A stretch of 8,586 nt of DNA from Chitinophagaceae bacterium (lineage in GTDB: Bacteria > Bacteroidota > Bacteroidia > Chitinophagales > Chitinophagaceae): positions 1-8,586 of the forward strand of contig JACFNM010000180.1 in the NCBI GenBank assembly GCA_019454915.1, written 5' to 3'. Below the pieces are notes generated by a model. It had not been told where the DNA came from and searched no databases. It worked only from the letters and a program-made list of their open reading frames with translations. Each line of letters starts with the position of its first letter. Position 1 is the stretch's first letter. The position numbers and the translations under genes were made by a program. Shown here in pieces: positions 1 through 7,043 of this stretch.

Positions 1-1157
1 GGAAAGTGTTCATCTTCATGCCTATGACCGATTTATTTGGCCCAATCCCCTATTCTGAAGTAGGAAATGGAAATGACGTGGTAAATTTTGACAGTCAGGA
101 AGATGTTTATATGAATTTCTTTCAAATACTCACTGAAGCTACCGGTGTATTGAGTCAAAATACTGATAAAAAAGCCTTTGCCGATGGAGACATCATTTAT
201 GATGGCGACTTGTCTAAATGGCTTAAACTGGGAAACAGCTTACGGCTCAGGGCTGCGATGAGGGTTTCTAAAAAAGTGCCCGATGTAGCTAAAACACAAG
301 CCGAAGCTGCGGCGAGTGCGCCCGGCGGCTTATTGCTGGATTATAAAGATAATGCGAACATGAGACCAACACCTCCAAACTTTCTCAATCCATTGGGTGT
401 TATCTCAGAATGGGGCGAATTCAGGATGAGTGCATCAATGGAGAGTGTGTTGAAAGGATACGAAGATCCGAGGCTTCCGCAATACTTCTCCCCTGCTAAA
501 AATACGGGAGAGTACAAAGGTATACGCAACGGATTGAGCATCGCCCAGATGTCTGAAGCTTTTAACGCAAACGATAATAACAGTAATGTGGTGCCCAGGT
601 TTAGAAATGCCGCCAATACCAGCGAACCGCATACCGTATACGTTGCTGCAGAAACCTGGTTCAACCTGGCAGAGGCGAAACTAAACGGTTGGAATATTGG
701 CTCCTATACTGCAAAGGAATGTTACGAGAATGGTATTACCGAATCTTTAAAACAATGGGGTGTTGACGCCTCAGCAGCTGCTTATATTGCCAGCAGTAAG
801 ACACCCGCGCCTTTTAATGGACCTGATGAATATAAAATGCCGCCACTGTCCAATATACCGGTGGCTTTCGGTGCCACAGAGGAAATACAACGGGAGCAGA
901 TCGGTACCCAAAAGTGGTTAGCACTATACCCATCCATGAGTTGGGAAGCCTGGGCTGAATTCCGGCGAACAGGATATCCCAAACTTTATCCCCGGGTTAA
1001 TAATGAAAACCCCGATGCATCTACTGATGCGGCGAGTGTGAAAAGATTGATATTCCCTCCTGATGAAATCACGGTAAATGCAGAAGGTTATGAAACCGGC
1101 GTGCAGAAACTCGGAGGGCCTGATAAAACAAGCACCAGGTTATGGTGGAATCCTTAG
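1..1157 (+). CDS. SusD/RagB-family outer-membrane nutrient-binding lipoprotein, C-terminal part (5' partial)
   Basis: The reading frame is open through the left edge (codon AAA at 3-5 precedes the first possible GTG at 6), so this is the C-terminal ~384 residues of a longer protein. SusD proteins are usually ~450-550 residues, so the signal peptide and first helices are missing. Seen: TDLFGPIPYSE near the left edge, YDGDLSKWLKLGNSLRLRAAMR (nt ~201-264), AETWFNLAEAK (nt ~648-680) and SWEAWAEFRRTGYP (nt ~939-980). These match the SusD-like class often called 'SusD/RagB family nutrient-binding outer membrane lipoprotein'. In known systems SusD is a surface lid on the TonB-dependent transporter SusC and captures oligosaccharides or peptides. 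The SusC gene is expected just upstream, outside the window. The substrate cannot be told from the sequence. The stop is TAG, followed 19 bp later by a terminator hairpin. Confidence 0.93.
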   Translation, partial: KVFIFMPMTDLFGPIPYSEVGNGNDVVNFDSQEDVYMNFFQILTEATGVLSQNTDKKAFADGDIIYDGDLSKWLKLGNSLRLRAAMRVSKKVPDVAKTQAEAAASAPGGLLLDYKDNANMRPTPPNFLNPLGVISEWGEFRMSASMESVLKGYEDPRLPQYFSPAKNTGEYKGIRNGLSIAQMSEAFNANDNNSNVVPRFRNAANTSEPHTVYVAAETWFNLAEAKLNGWNIGSYTAKECYENGITESLKQWGVDASAAAYIASSKTPAPFNGPDEYKMPPLSNIPVAFGATEEIQREQIGTQKWLALYPSMSWEAWAEFRRTGYPKLYPRVNNENPDASTDAASVKRLIFPPDEITVNAEGYETGVQKLGGPDKTSTRLWWNP

Positions 1158-1176
1158 ATTTTCTTGCCTGAAATAT

Positions 1177-1212
1177 AAAAGGTCACTTCAAACGAGAGGT
1201 GACCTTTTGTTT
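1177..1212 (+). terminator. Rho-independent-type terminator after the susD-like gene
   Basis: AAAAGGTCAC (1177-1186) pairs perfectly with GTGACCTTTT (1199-1208). Three further inner pairs (one G·U) are possible, leaving a six-base AAACGA loop. The right arm runs into TTTTGTTT. The position just after the susD-like stop and before the next gene's promoter-like boxes supports a true transcript end. The A-rich left flank means it could also act weakly on the other strand. Confidence 0.85.
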
Positions 1213-1235
1213 CTGTAGAACATAGGCTCTATAGC

Positions 1236-1253
1236 TAATTTTGAGTAAGTTTG
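1236..1253 (+). promoter_or_regulatory. Tandem Bacteroidota-type -7 boxes upstream of the propeller lipoprotein gene
   Basis: Two exact matches to the Bacteroidota -7 consensus TAnnTTTG lie in tandem: TAATTTTG at 1236-1243 and TAAGTTTG at 1246-1253, with starts exactly 10 bp apart. A convincing -33 TTTG is not seen; CTG at 1213-1215 is the nearest partial match, 20 bp before the first box. Either box would give a 5' leader of roughly 25-40 bases before the ATG at 1289. No Shine-Dalgarno-like sequence precedes the ATG, which is usual for this phylum. Confidence 0.5.
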
Positions 1254-1288
1254 ACAATGACGAAATTATAAATCCTTCTTAGTTTAAT

Positions 1289-4200
1289 ATGGCATCCAGA
1301 TTAACAATATGCTTCCCCGTACTTATTCTATTCCTGTGGGGCTGTGGCGGCAAACACGATACGCTCTTCAAAAAAAAGGATAAGAAGGAAACGGGCATTG
1401 ACTTCCGGAATCTGTTGGTAGAAGATGAGTCGTTAAACGTAACTCAATATATTTACTTCTACAACGGAAGCGGAGTTGCCATCGGTGACATCAATAATGA
1501 CGGGCTGCAGGATATTTTCTTCACCGGTAATATGGCAAAAAACAGATTGTACCTGAACAAAGGCAATTTCAAATTCGAAAATATTACGGAAAAAAGCGGG
1601 GTCGCCTCCATGCAGGGGTGGTGTACCGGTACCACCATGCTGGATATTAATGGAGACGGACTGCTGGATATTTACATTTGCCGGTCTGCCGATATTGATC
1701 CTCAAATGCGGAAGAATCTGCTATTCATCAACAACGGTGACTTAACCTTTACAGAAAAAGCCGAAGCCTACGGATTAGCCAACGACGGCTACTTTGATAA
1801 AGACGGTGACCTCGACATGTTTTTAATAAACCATTCCCTCCAGGGTTACACTACCGGAGCTATGGAAAACCCGGAATGGCGGGATAAACGCAACATCAAC
1901 TACCAATGCAGACTCTATAGAAACGATTTCGATGAGAAACACGGTCACGCCGTTTATACTGACATCTCCGAAAGCGCAGGCATCATTTCAAATGTTTTAA
2001 GTTTTGGTTTAGGGCTGGCCGTATCAGATATTAATGATGACGGTTGGCCTGATGTGTATGTGTCCAATGACTTCAATGAGCCCGACTATTTATTTATCAA
2101 TAACGGGGATGGCACTTTTCAGGAATGCCTGAAAGACTGGTTCAATGAGGTATCGCTTTACTCCATGGGATCGGATGCCGTTGATTATAACAATGATGGT
2201 CTGATAGACCTGCTCACCCTGGATATGCTTCCCGAAGATAATTATGCCCAGAAAATGCACCAGGGAGCCGAGAACTTTGAAAAATTTCAAAAACTATTTA
2301 ACCAGGGATTTTATAGCCAGTACAGCAGAAATATGCTGCATAAAAATAATGGAGACGGCACTTTCAGCGAGATCGGGCAATTGGCTGGCGTATCAAACAC
2401 CGACTGGAGCTGGGCCGGATTATTCTCTGATTTTGATAATGACGGGTTTAAAGACTTAGTGGTATCTACAGGATACGTGAAAGATTATACGGATATGGAT
2501 TTCATTCAATACACCGTAGACCTGACCATAAAACTAAGAAATGAAGAAAAAAACGCAGCCATCATGGAATATATCGCCAAGATGCCTGATAAAAAACTGT
2601 CCAGCTCTTTATATAAGAATAATGGCAACTCCACCTTTAAGAAGGTTAGCGATGAATGGGGGTTAACCTATAAAACGGTTGCAACAGGAGCAGCATATGC
2701 TGATTTAGATAACGATGGTAAGATGGACCTCGTATTCAGCCATATTAATGACTATGCCGGCGTCTATCAAAATACCGGAACCGGCGTGCAACATAATCAT
2801 TATCTGAAAATATCCCTCCAGGGAAGCCAATACAACCGTTTGGGTATAGGTACTAAAGTGAAACTTTATACAGGAGACAAATTATTATGCCAGGAGCAGC
2901 AACCCTCCAGGGGATACCAGTCTTCAGTAGACCCTATTCTGAATTTTGGATTAGGGGGCAGTACCACCGTGGATTCTATCTACATTATTTGGCCAAACGA
3001 CCAGTACCAGGTCTTAAGAAACGTACCGGCAGACCAAACGATAAAGGCGGATATCAAAGATGCGGGAGATAAATGGACCTACCGACTTAACCCGGTGAAG
3101 CCCTACCTAAAAGAATCTAACAAGATAAATTTTACCCACGTCGAGAATGACTTTGATGATTTTAAGGTACAGCCATTCCTCTTGAATTATCTTTCGCGGC
3201 AGGGTCCTTGTATTGCAGTAGCGGATATTAACGGTGACAAACTGGAAGATGTGTATGTGGGTGGAGCCCGGGGAAGTGCGGGTAAATTATTTCTGCAGAC
3301 CAGGCCAAACAACTTCATCGAATCAAGACAGGCCGATATCCTGAAAGACACACTTAATGAAGACGTTGCTGCAGTTTTTTTTGACGCCGATGGCGATGGG
3401 TTTCCGGATTTATATATTGGCAGCGGTGGGTATGAATTTTCTGAGTCAAGCCCTTTGTTGCAGGACAGGTTGTACTTGAATGACGGGAAAGGTAATTTCA
3501 AAAAGATGGAAAGCGCGCTGCCAAAATTGCTGAATAGTACCGGGCGCGTAGTTGTAGCCGATATAGATGGAGACGGAGATGCAGATATCTTTTTAGGTAG
3601 CAGAATGCGGCCGGGGAAATATCCCGAACCCCCGGCGAGCTATATTCTTTTAAACAATGGCAAGGGCAACTTTACTGATGCCACTGACACCTGGTTACCC
3701 GAACTCAAGAGAATAGGCATGGTGACGGATGCGCTATGGACGGACATCAACCAGGATAAGAAGCCTGATTTGATTGTGGTGGGTGAATGGATGCCCATAA
3801 AGGTTTTTATCAACACCGGTGCCTCACTCACTGATGCCTCCGCTGATTATATCCGCTTTCCTTCTACCGGATTATGGAATAAGGTACTTGCTGGAGATTT
3901 TGACGGCGATGGAGACGTAGATTTTATCGTTGGTAATACCGGATTAAACACCCAGTTTAAAGCAAGCGACAAGGAGCCGCTATCCCTCTACTATAAAGAC
4001 TTTGACGGCAACGGAAGTATAGACCCCATCTTTTGCTATTATATCAAAGGAAAATCCTATCCCGCTCTTTCAAGAGATGATCTACTGGATCACTTACCGA
4101 TGAATAAGAATAAATTCAACGACTATAGAAGCTATGCACAAGCTACCATCAACGACATCCTTTCAGAAGATCAATTAAGTGGTGCGGGAATCCTGAAGGC

Positions 4201-4570
4201 CGAGATATTAGAGACTGTCTATTTACAAAATAACGGAAACTCCGGATTCGCACTTCGGCAATTACCGTTAGAAGCACAGTATGCGCCCGTCTATGCCATG
4301 TGCACAATGGACATCAATAAGGACGGGATACCCGACGTGGTTTTAGCCGGTAATAATGAATGGACGCGAATTAATTTCGGACGGTACCGGGCCAATCACG
4401 GAGTGGCGCTGCTTGGCGATGGAAACGGCAAATTTGACTACCTGTCACAGCCCAAAAGCGGGCTAAAAGTTCGGGCAGACGTCAGAAGCCTTCAGGTTAT
4501 CAATGATTCTATTCTGATATTCGGTGTAAACGATGGTCCCATTGTCACCTATAACAGGCAGGATGATTAG
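1289..4570 (+). CDS. Large FG-GAP/VCBS-repeat and ASPIC/UnbV lipoprotein (CRTAC1-like), double beta-propeller
   Basis: 1093 residues. The lipoprotein signal ends at ...LILFLWGC with Cys19 as lipid site, supporting the ATG at 1289. Fourteen FG-GAP calcium-type motifs (DxDxDGxxD or close) are visible. Seven come first, at residues 67, 119, ~168, 247, 299, 381 and 472. An ASPIC/UnbV domain follows at ~505-587 (GIGTKVKLYTGD, SRGYQSSVDP, LNFGLGG). Seven more start at 646, 699, 758, 819, 870, 904 and 1008. Motif 819 lacks the Gly, and motif 904 has Asn (GNG) in place of the third Asp. Family knowledge: such repeats fold as calcium-binding beta-propellers. In Bacteroidota, proteins of this kind are often encoded near SusC/SusD genes, but their biochemical role is not established. 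The neighbouring susD suggests a role in surface binding of a nutrient (inference). The third motif is abnormal: the spacing before it is short and its first Asp is replaced by Tyr168. The linker after Cys19 is basic (KKKDKK), not the acidic surface-export signal seen in some Bacteroidota lipoproteins, so surface exposure is uncertain. Confidence 0.92.
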   Translation: MASRLTICFPVLILFLWGCGGKHDTLFKKKDKKETGIDFRNLLVEDESLNVTQYIYFYNGSGVAIGDINNDGLQDIFFTGNMAKNRLYLNKGNFKFENITEKSGVASMQGWCTGTTMLDINGDGLLDIYICRSADIDPQMRKNLLFINNGDLTFTEKAEAYGLANDGYFDKDGDLDMFLINHSLQGYTTGAMENPEWRDKRNINYQCRLYRNDFDEKHGHAVYTDISESAGIISNVLSFGLGLAVSDINDDGWPDVYVSNDFNEPDYLFINNGDGTFQECLKDWFNEVSLYSMGSDAVDYNNDGLIDLLTLDMLPEDNYAQKMHQGAENFEKFQKLFNQGFYSQYSRNMLHKNNGDGTFSEIGQLAGVSNTDWSWAGLFSDFDNDGFKDLVVSTGYVKDYTDMDFIQYTVDLTIKLRNEEKNAAIMEYIAKMPDKKLSSSLYKNNGNSTFKKVSDEWGLTYKTVATGAAYADLDNDGKMDLVFSHINDYAGVYQNTGTGVQHNHYLKISLQGSQYNRLGIGTKVKLYTGDKLLCQEQQPSRGYQSSVDPILNFGLGGSTTVDSIYIIWPNDQYQVLRNVPADQTIKADIKDAGDKWTYRLNPVKPYLKESNKINFTHVENDFDDFKVQPFLLNYLSRQGPCIAVADINGDKLEDVYVGGARGSAGKLFLQTRPNNFIESRQADILKDTLNEDVAAVFFDADGDGFPDLYIGSGGYEFSESSPLLQDRLYLNDGKGNFKKMESALPKLLNSTGRVVVADIDGDGDADIFLGSRMRPGKYPEPPASYILLNNGKGNFTDATDTWLPELKRIGMVTDALWTDINQDKKPDLIVVGEWMPIKVFINTGASLTDASADYIRFPSTGLWNKVLAGDFDGDGDVDFIVGNTGLNTQFKASDKEPLSLYYKDFDGNGSIDPIFCYYIKGKSYPALSRDDLLDHLPMNKNKFNDYRSYAQATINDILSEDQLSGAGILKAEILETVYLQNNGNSGFALRQLPLEAQYAPVYAMCTMDINKDGIPDVVLAGNNEWTRINFGRYRANHGVALLGDGNGKFDYLSQPKSGLKVRADVRSLQVINDSILIFGVNDGPIVTYNRQDD

Positions 4571-4609
4571 TCCTTATGGTTAAACCGTCGACCGGCCCAT
4601 TGATCCCAA

Positions 4610-5746
4610 TTAATTCATCAACTCACCCAGTTTCTTCAGCAACTGCTCTCCTCTCAGGTTTTTGGCTATGATTTTCCCATCCTTATCCAGGAGGAAATTC
4701 ATAGGAATGGCTCTTACTTCATAAAGCGCAGCCACGCTACTCTCCCAGCCTTTTAGGTCAGACACCTGTGGCCAGTCGAGATTATCATGTTTGATGGCCT
4801 GCTCCCACTTATCCTTTTTCTCATCCAATGACACGCCGAGTATTTCGAAGCCCTTTGATTTATATGCATGATAGGCTTTAACCACATTTGGGTTCTCTAC
4901 GCGGCAGGGCCCGCACCAGCTCGCCCAGAAATCAATTAAGGTGTACTTCCCCTTAAATGAACTTAGAGAGACAGGGTTGCCGTTGATATCATTTAAGGTA
5001 AAATCGGGCGCCTTACTTCCGATAGCCGTTGTTTTTGCAGCATCGAGGCTCTTTTTAATAGCCTGGCCGAAGTAAGATGACTTTACTTTTTCATGTAAGC
5101 CGTTATACAACGGCTCCACGGTAGTGGGATCAATATCGTAAGCAAAGGTTTGTGCTAACTGAAAAGCAGAAACGTAGGAGTTGGGATTATCCTTTACAAA
5201 CTGCGATACCAGATTCTTATTTTCCGCTTCCAAAGATTCATACTCCTTTTGAATATTCTCTGCCTTTTGACTGTCGCCTGACATAGCAGCCATCTGGTAG
5301 TCCTCATAAAGTTTCTTCTGCTTTTCTTCTATGGGGCGGCGTAGCTCATTAAACTTCTTATACTCTTCCTGCGCCCGGGATCCCACCACTTCAGCTTTAA
5401 ATAAAGAATCTACCGTTCCATGCAATGAAATATTGCCTCCTTCGAGAAAAAATCCTAACGGAAACCGCTTCTGCCCAAACTGTTCATACCCCAATAAAAC
5501 AAATTCCGGCTGGTCTGTACTGCCTTTAAATTCAAACTGACCGTTTTGAATCAACGTTGAATCGGGTATCTCCCGGTTTTTCTCCGGATGATAAAGATAC
5601 ACCCAGCCACTATCAAGACCGGTAATGCTACCCGTCAGCGTATAAGCGGATTCACCCGAATTTTTATTATCTGAAGTCGAATCGTTTCCACTCCCGCAGG
5701 ACACCAACAGAAAAATAAGACTAAGCGGAAAAAGTACTTTATGCAT
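4610..5746 (-). CDS. TlpA/ResA-like thiol-disulfide lipoprotein with N-terminal DUF4369-like domain
   Basis: 378 residues with ATG at 5746. The signal peptide ends ...IFLLVSC, placing the lipid-modified Cys at 17. Residues ~35-125 form a beta-rich segment resembling the DUF4369 domain (TGSITGLDSGWVYLYHP, IQNGQFEFKG). Residues ~125-185 are charged and helical, likely a coiled linker. The C-terminal ~140 residues are an AhpC/TSA-Redoxin thioredoxin fold: GSKAPDFTLNDINGNPVSLSSF, the redox centre WCGPC with Cys278 and Cys281, and the cis-proline in RAIP (Pro348). Both cysteines and the proline are intact, so it should be active as a periplasm-facing thiol-disulfide reductase or isomerase anchored by lipid. 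Such proteins are numerous in Bacteroidota and partner assignments are usually unknown. The gene converges on the propeller lipoprotein gene with 39 bp between stops and has its own candidate promoter. Confidence 0.94.
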   Translation of the reverse strand: MHKVLFPLSLIFLLVSCGSGNDSTSDNKNSGESAYTLTGSITGLDSGWVYLYHPEKNREIPDSTLIQNGQFEFKGSTDQPEFVLLGYEQFGQKRFPLGFFLEGGNISLHGTVDSLFKAEVVGSRAQEEYKKFNELRRPIEEKQKKLYEDYQMAAMSGDSQKAENIQKEYESLEAENKNLVSQFVKDNPNSYVSAFQLAQTFAYDIDPTTVEPLYNGLHEKVKSSYFGQAIKKSLDAAKTTAIGSKAPDFTLNDINGNPVSLSSFKGKYTLIDFWASWCGPCRVENPNVVKAYHAYKSKGFEILGVSLDEKKDKWEQAIKHDNLDWPQVSDLKGWESSVAALYEVRAIPMNFLLDKDGKIIAKNLRGEQLLKKLGELMN

Positions 5747-5750
5747 GAAT

Positions 5751-5773
5751 GCGGCTTTATTGATTAAAACCGC
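5751..5773 (-). promoter_or_regulatory. Dyad over the presumed start of transcription of the TlpA-like gene
   Basis: GCGGCTTTA (5751-5759) and TAAAACCGC (5765-5773) form a nine-base inverted repeat with one G·U-type mismatch around a five-base TTGAT centre. It lies four bases before the start codon and abuts the -7 box at 5773-5780. If transcription starts about 5-7 bases after that box, the dyad covers the start point, as an operator would. If transcription starts further upstream, it would be an RNA hairpin over the ribosome-binding region. Which applies cannot be told from the sequence. Confidence 0.35.
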
Positions 5774-5780
5774 AAAAGTA
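5773..5780 (-). promoter_or_regulatory. Candidate -7 box for the TlpA-like gene
   Basis: Read on the minus strand this is TACTTTTG, an exact match to the Bacteroidota TAnnTTTG consensus, 26 bases upstream of the ATG at 5746. No TTG is found at the usual 19-21 base distance upstream, so the -33 element is weak or absent. Its presence suggests the TlpA-like gene can be transcribed independently of the lipoprotein gene 90 bp upstream. Confidence 0.45.
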
Positions 5781-5836
5781 AGGATTTATCATAGTCTTTC
5801 GACGGTGTCCGCTTCAAAACATTTGTTATTGTTGGT

Positions 5837-6937
5837 TTACTGATACTGAATATAGATAGGTTGCGGCTTTAATCGTAATACCTCTTCCGGAGTCATCGTA
5901 CGGCTATTGGCTTCGCGGAAATCGTTCTTATAAAAGATCTTGAATCCGGTAAACTGAACGGGCTCCCTGTAAATGAAGTGCTGGTAAGTGTTTATCTTGC
6001 GGGCCTGATGACCCCATCCATCCATATCCATCACGATCTGCACCTCAGGACGGGTCTTGATTTGTTTATAATCTTTCACCATCGCCTGCGTAAAACGATG
6101 TATGATCAAAATCTTGGGAGGCAGGTTATGCTTTTTAACTAAGTCAGCCAAATAACCCGTAACGTAATTGATATCTGCCGCGTTAAAGGTTCCGATAACG
6201 GTACCCGGACGCTGTCCACCCTTCATCGAAAATTCCGGATCAATGCCCAAATGCACGTTCGGCATGGAAAGATAGCGTTCCAGTTCGGGAACCTCTTCCT
6301 GTAATGTACCCAAACCAACCTGGATATCCACGAAAGTGATAGCATCAATACGTTTGGCCATATTCAAAACAGAATCGATCTGATGGAAAGGCATTCTAAG
6401 TCTGTACTTGCCGGCTTTCCCCGGGCTTCCCTGCGCCGTCACGGCTATATAATGCAAAGCCGGTATGGTCTCTCTTGTAGTGTCCGCCGCCTGCCACTTC
6501 TTTACCTCTCCCTGAAGCTTATTCAGCATTTCAGTGGGGGGCAGTTCGCCAAGGATCCCCATCTGCTTGGAATATAAATTACCGTAAAACGATACAATCC
6601 TTTTAAAAGGTAAAATAGCTCCCGGTAATGGATAGGGCGCCTGTACCGGCCACAATCCCGAGGTGTCGCCGTTGGCAAGCGAAAGATTCATTCTGTCGAA
6701 TAAGGCGGTGTCTAAAGGCTCAGGCAGGGACTGTTCGGGCGCTTCCTGTCCGTTTTCCTGAACCTTCGTACTGTCTTTTTGACGATCCGATTCCGAAAAG
6801 CTCTGACCACAACCGGAAGAGAATAACAGCAGGGCAAACAGCCCAATCAAAAACGTCACCCGTTGAAATTGAAGCCTGACGACGGCAGACTTCTTAATCT
6901 GAAGGCCCGCTCCCCTCAACTCTAATTCGAAATGCAT
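5837..6937 (-). CDS. Conserved lipoprotein of unknown function, predicted alpha/beta (TIM-like) barrel
   Basis: 366 residues from the ATG at 6937. The frame can be extended to a TTG at 7027, but that TTG overlaps a promoter-like site and the ATG is the first one in frame. A hydrophobic run ending LLLFSSGC puts the lipid Cys at residue 43, after a long basic n-region (KK at 15-16). A GTG at 6859 would give the compact signal MTFLIGLFALLLFSSGC, but without the usual positive charge. After an acidic, low-complexity linker the mature domain (~100-366) shows regularly spaced strand-like blocks: RIVSFYGN, PALHYIAVTAQ, ITFVDIQVG, VHLGIDPEFSM, PPKILIIHRFT, VQIVMDMDG, FTGFKIFYKND. This layout is like a (beta/alpha)8 barrel. 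The acidic DPEF block (~232-235) and the strand-end His, Arg and Asp residues are candidate active-site positions (inference). I do not recognise a characterised family and assign no reaction. It sits between leuB and the TlpA-like gene on the same strand. Confidence 0.85.
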   Translation of the reverse strand: MHFELELRGAGLQIKKSAVVRLQFQRVTFLIGLFALLLFSSGCGQSFSESDRQKDSTKVQENGQEAPEQSLPEPLDTALFDRMNLSLANGDTSGLWPVQAPYPLPGAILPFKRIVSFYGNLYSKQMGILGELPPTEMLNKLQGEVKKWQAADTTRETIPALHYIAVTAQGSPGKAGKYRLRMPFHQIDSVLNMAKRIDAITFVDIQVGLGTLQEEVPELERYLSMPNVHLGIDPEFSMKGGQRPGTVIGTFNAADINYVTGYLADLVKKHNLPPKILIIHRFTQAMVKDYKQIKTRPEVQIVMDMDGWGHQARKINTYQHFIYREPVQFTGFKIFYKNDFREANSRTMTPEEVLRLKPQPIYIQYQ

Positions 6938-6996
6938 AGTGGAAGTTAATTTATAAAGTATTCTAAATGAACAGACAAGGAAACAAATAACCCTGC

Positions 6997-7027
6997 CAAA
7001 ACGTAGTCGCGTATCAAAAAGTATCAA
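6997..7027 (-). promoter_or_regulatory. Candidate promoter of the unknown lipoprotein gene, with 7-bp direct repeats in the spacer
   Basis: On the minus strand, TTG (7027-7025) is followed 19 bases later by TACGTTTT then G (7005-6997), close to the Bacteroidota arrangement TTTG-N19-21-TAnnTTTG but with the -7 G shifted by one base. It would give a leader of about 50 bases before the ATG at 6937. GTATCAA occurs twice (7011-7017 and 7021-7027, 10 bp apart) inside this region and may be a regulator site. Support is by pattern only. Confidence 0.3.
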
Positions 7028-7043
7028 CCCGCAGAAAAATATT

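Noticed and set aside
341..664. A minus-strand open frame of 107 codons opposite the susD-like gene
   Set aside because: It overlaps conserved SusD coding sequence and has no start context or motif of its own.
4571..4609. Possible bidirectional terminator between the converging propeller and TlpA-like genes
   Set aside because: Only 4-6 bp pairings are present (for example TTGAT with ATCAA), with no stable GC stem or T-run. I see no supported terminator in this 39-bp gap.
6383..6879. Plus-strand open frames opposite the unknown lipoprotein gene
   Set aside because: They are antisense to a convincing lipoprotein gene and are Arg/Pro/Ser-rich in the way typical of shadow translations.
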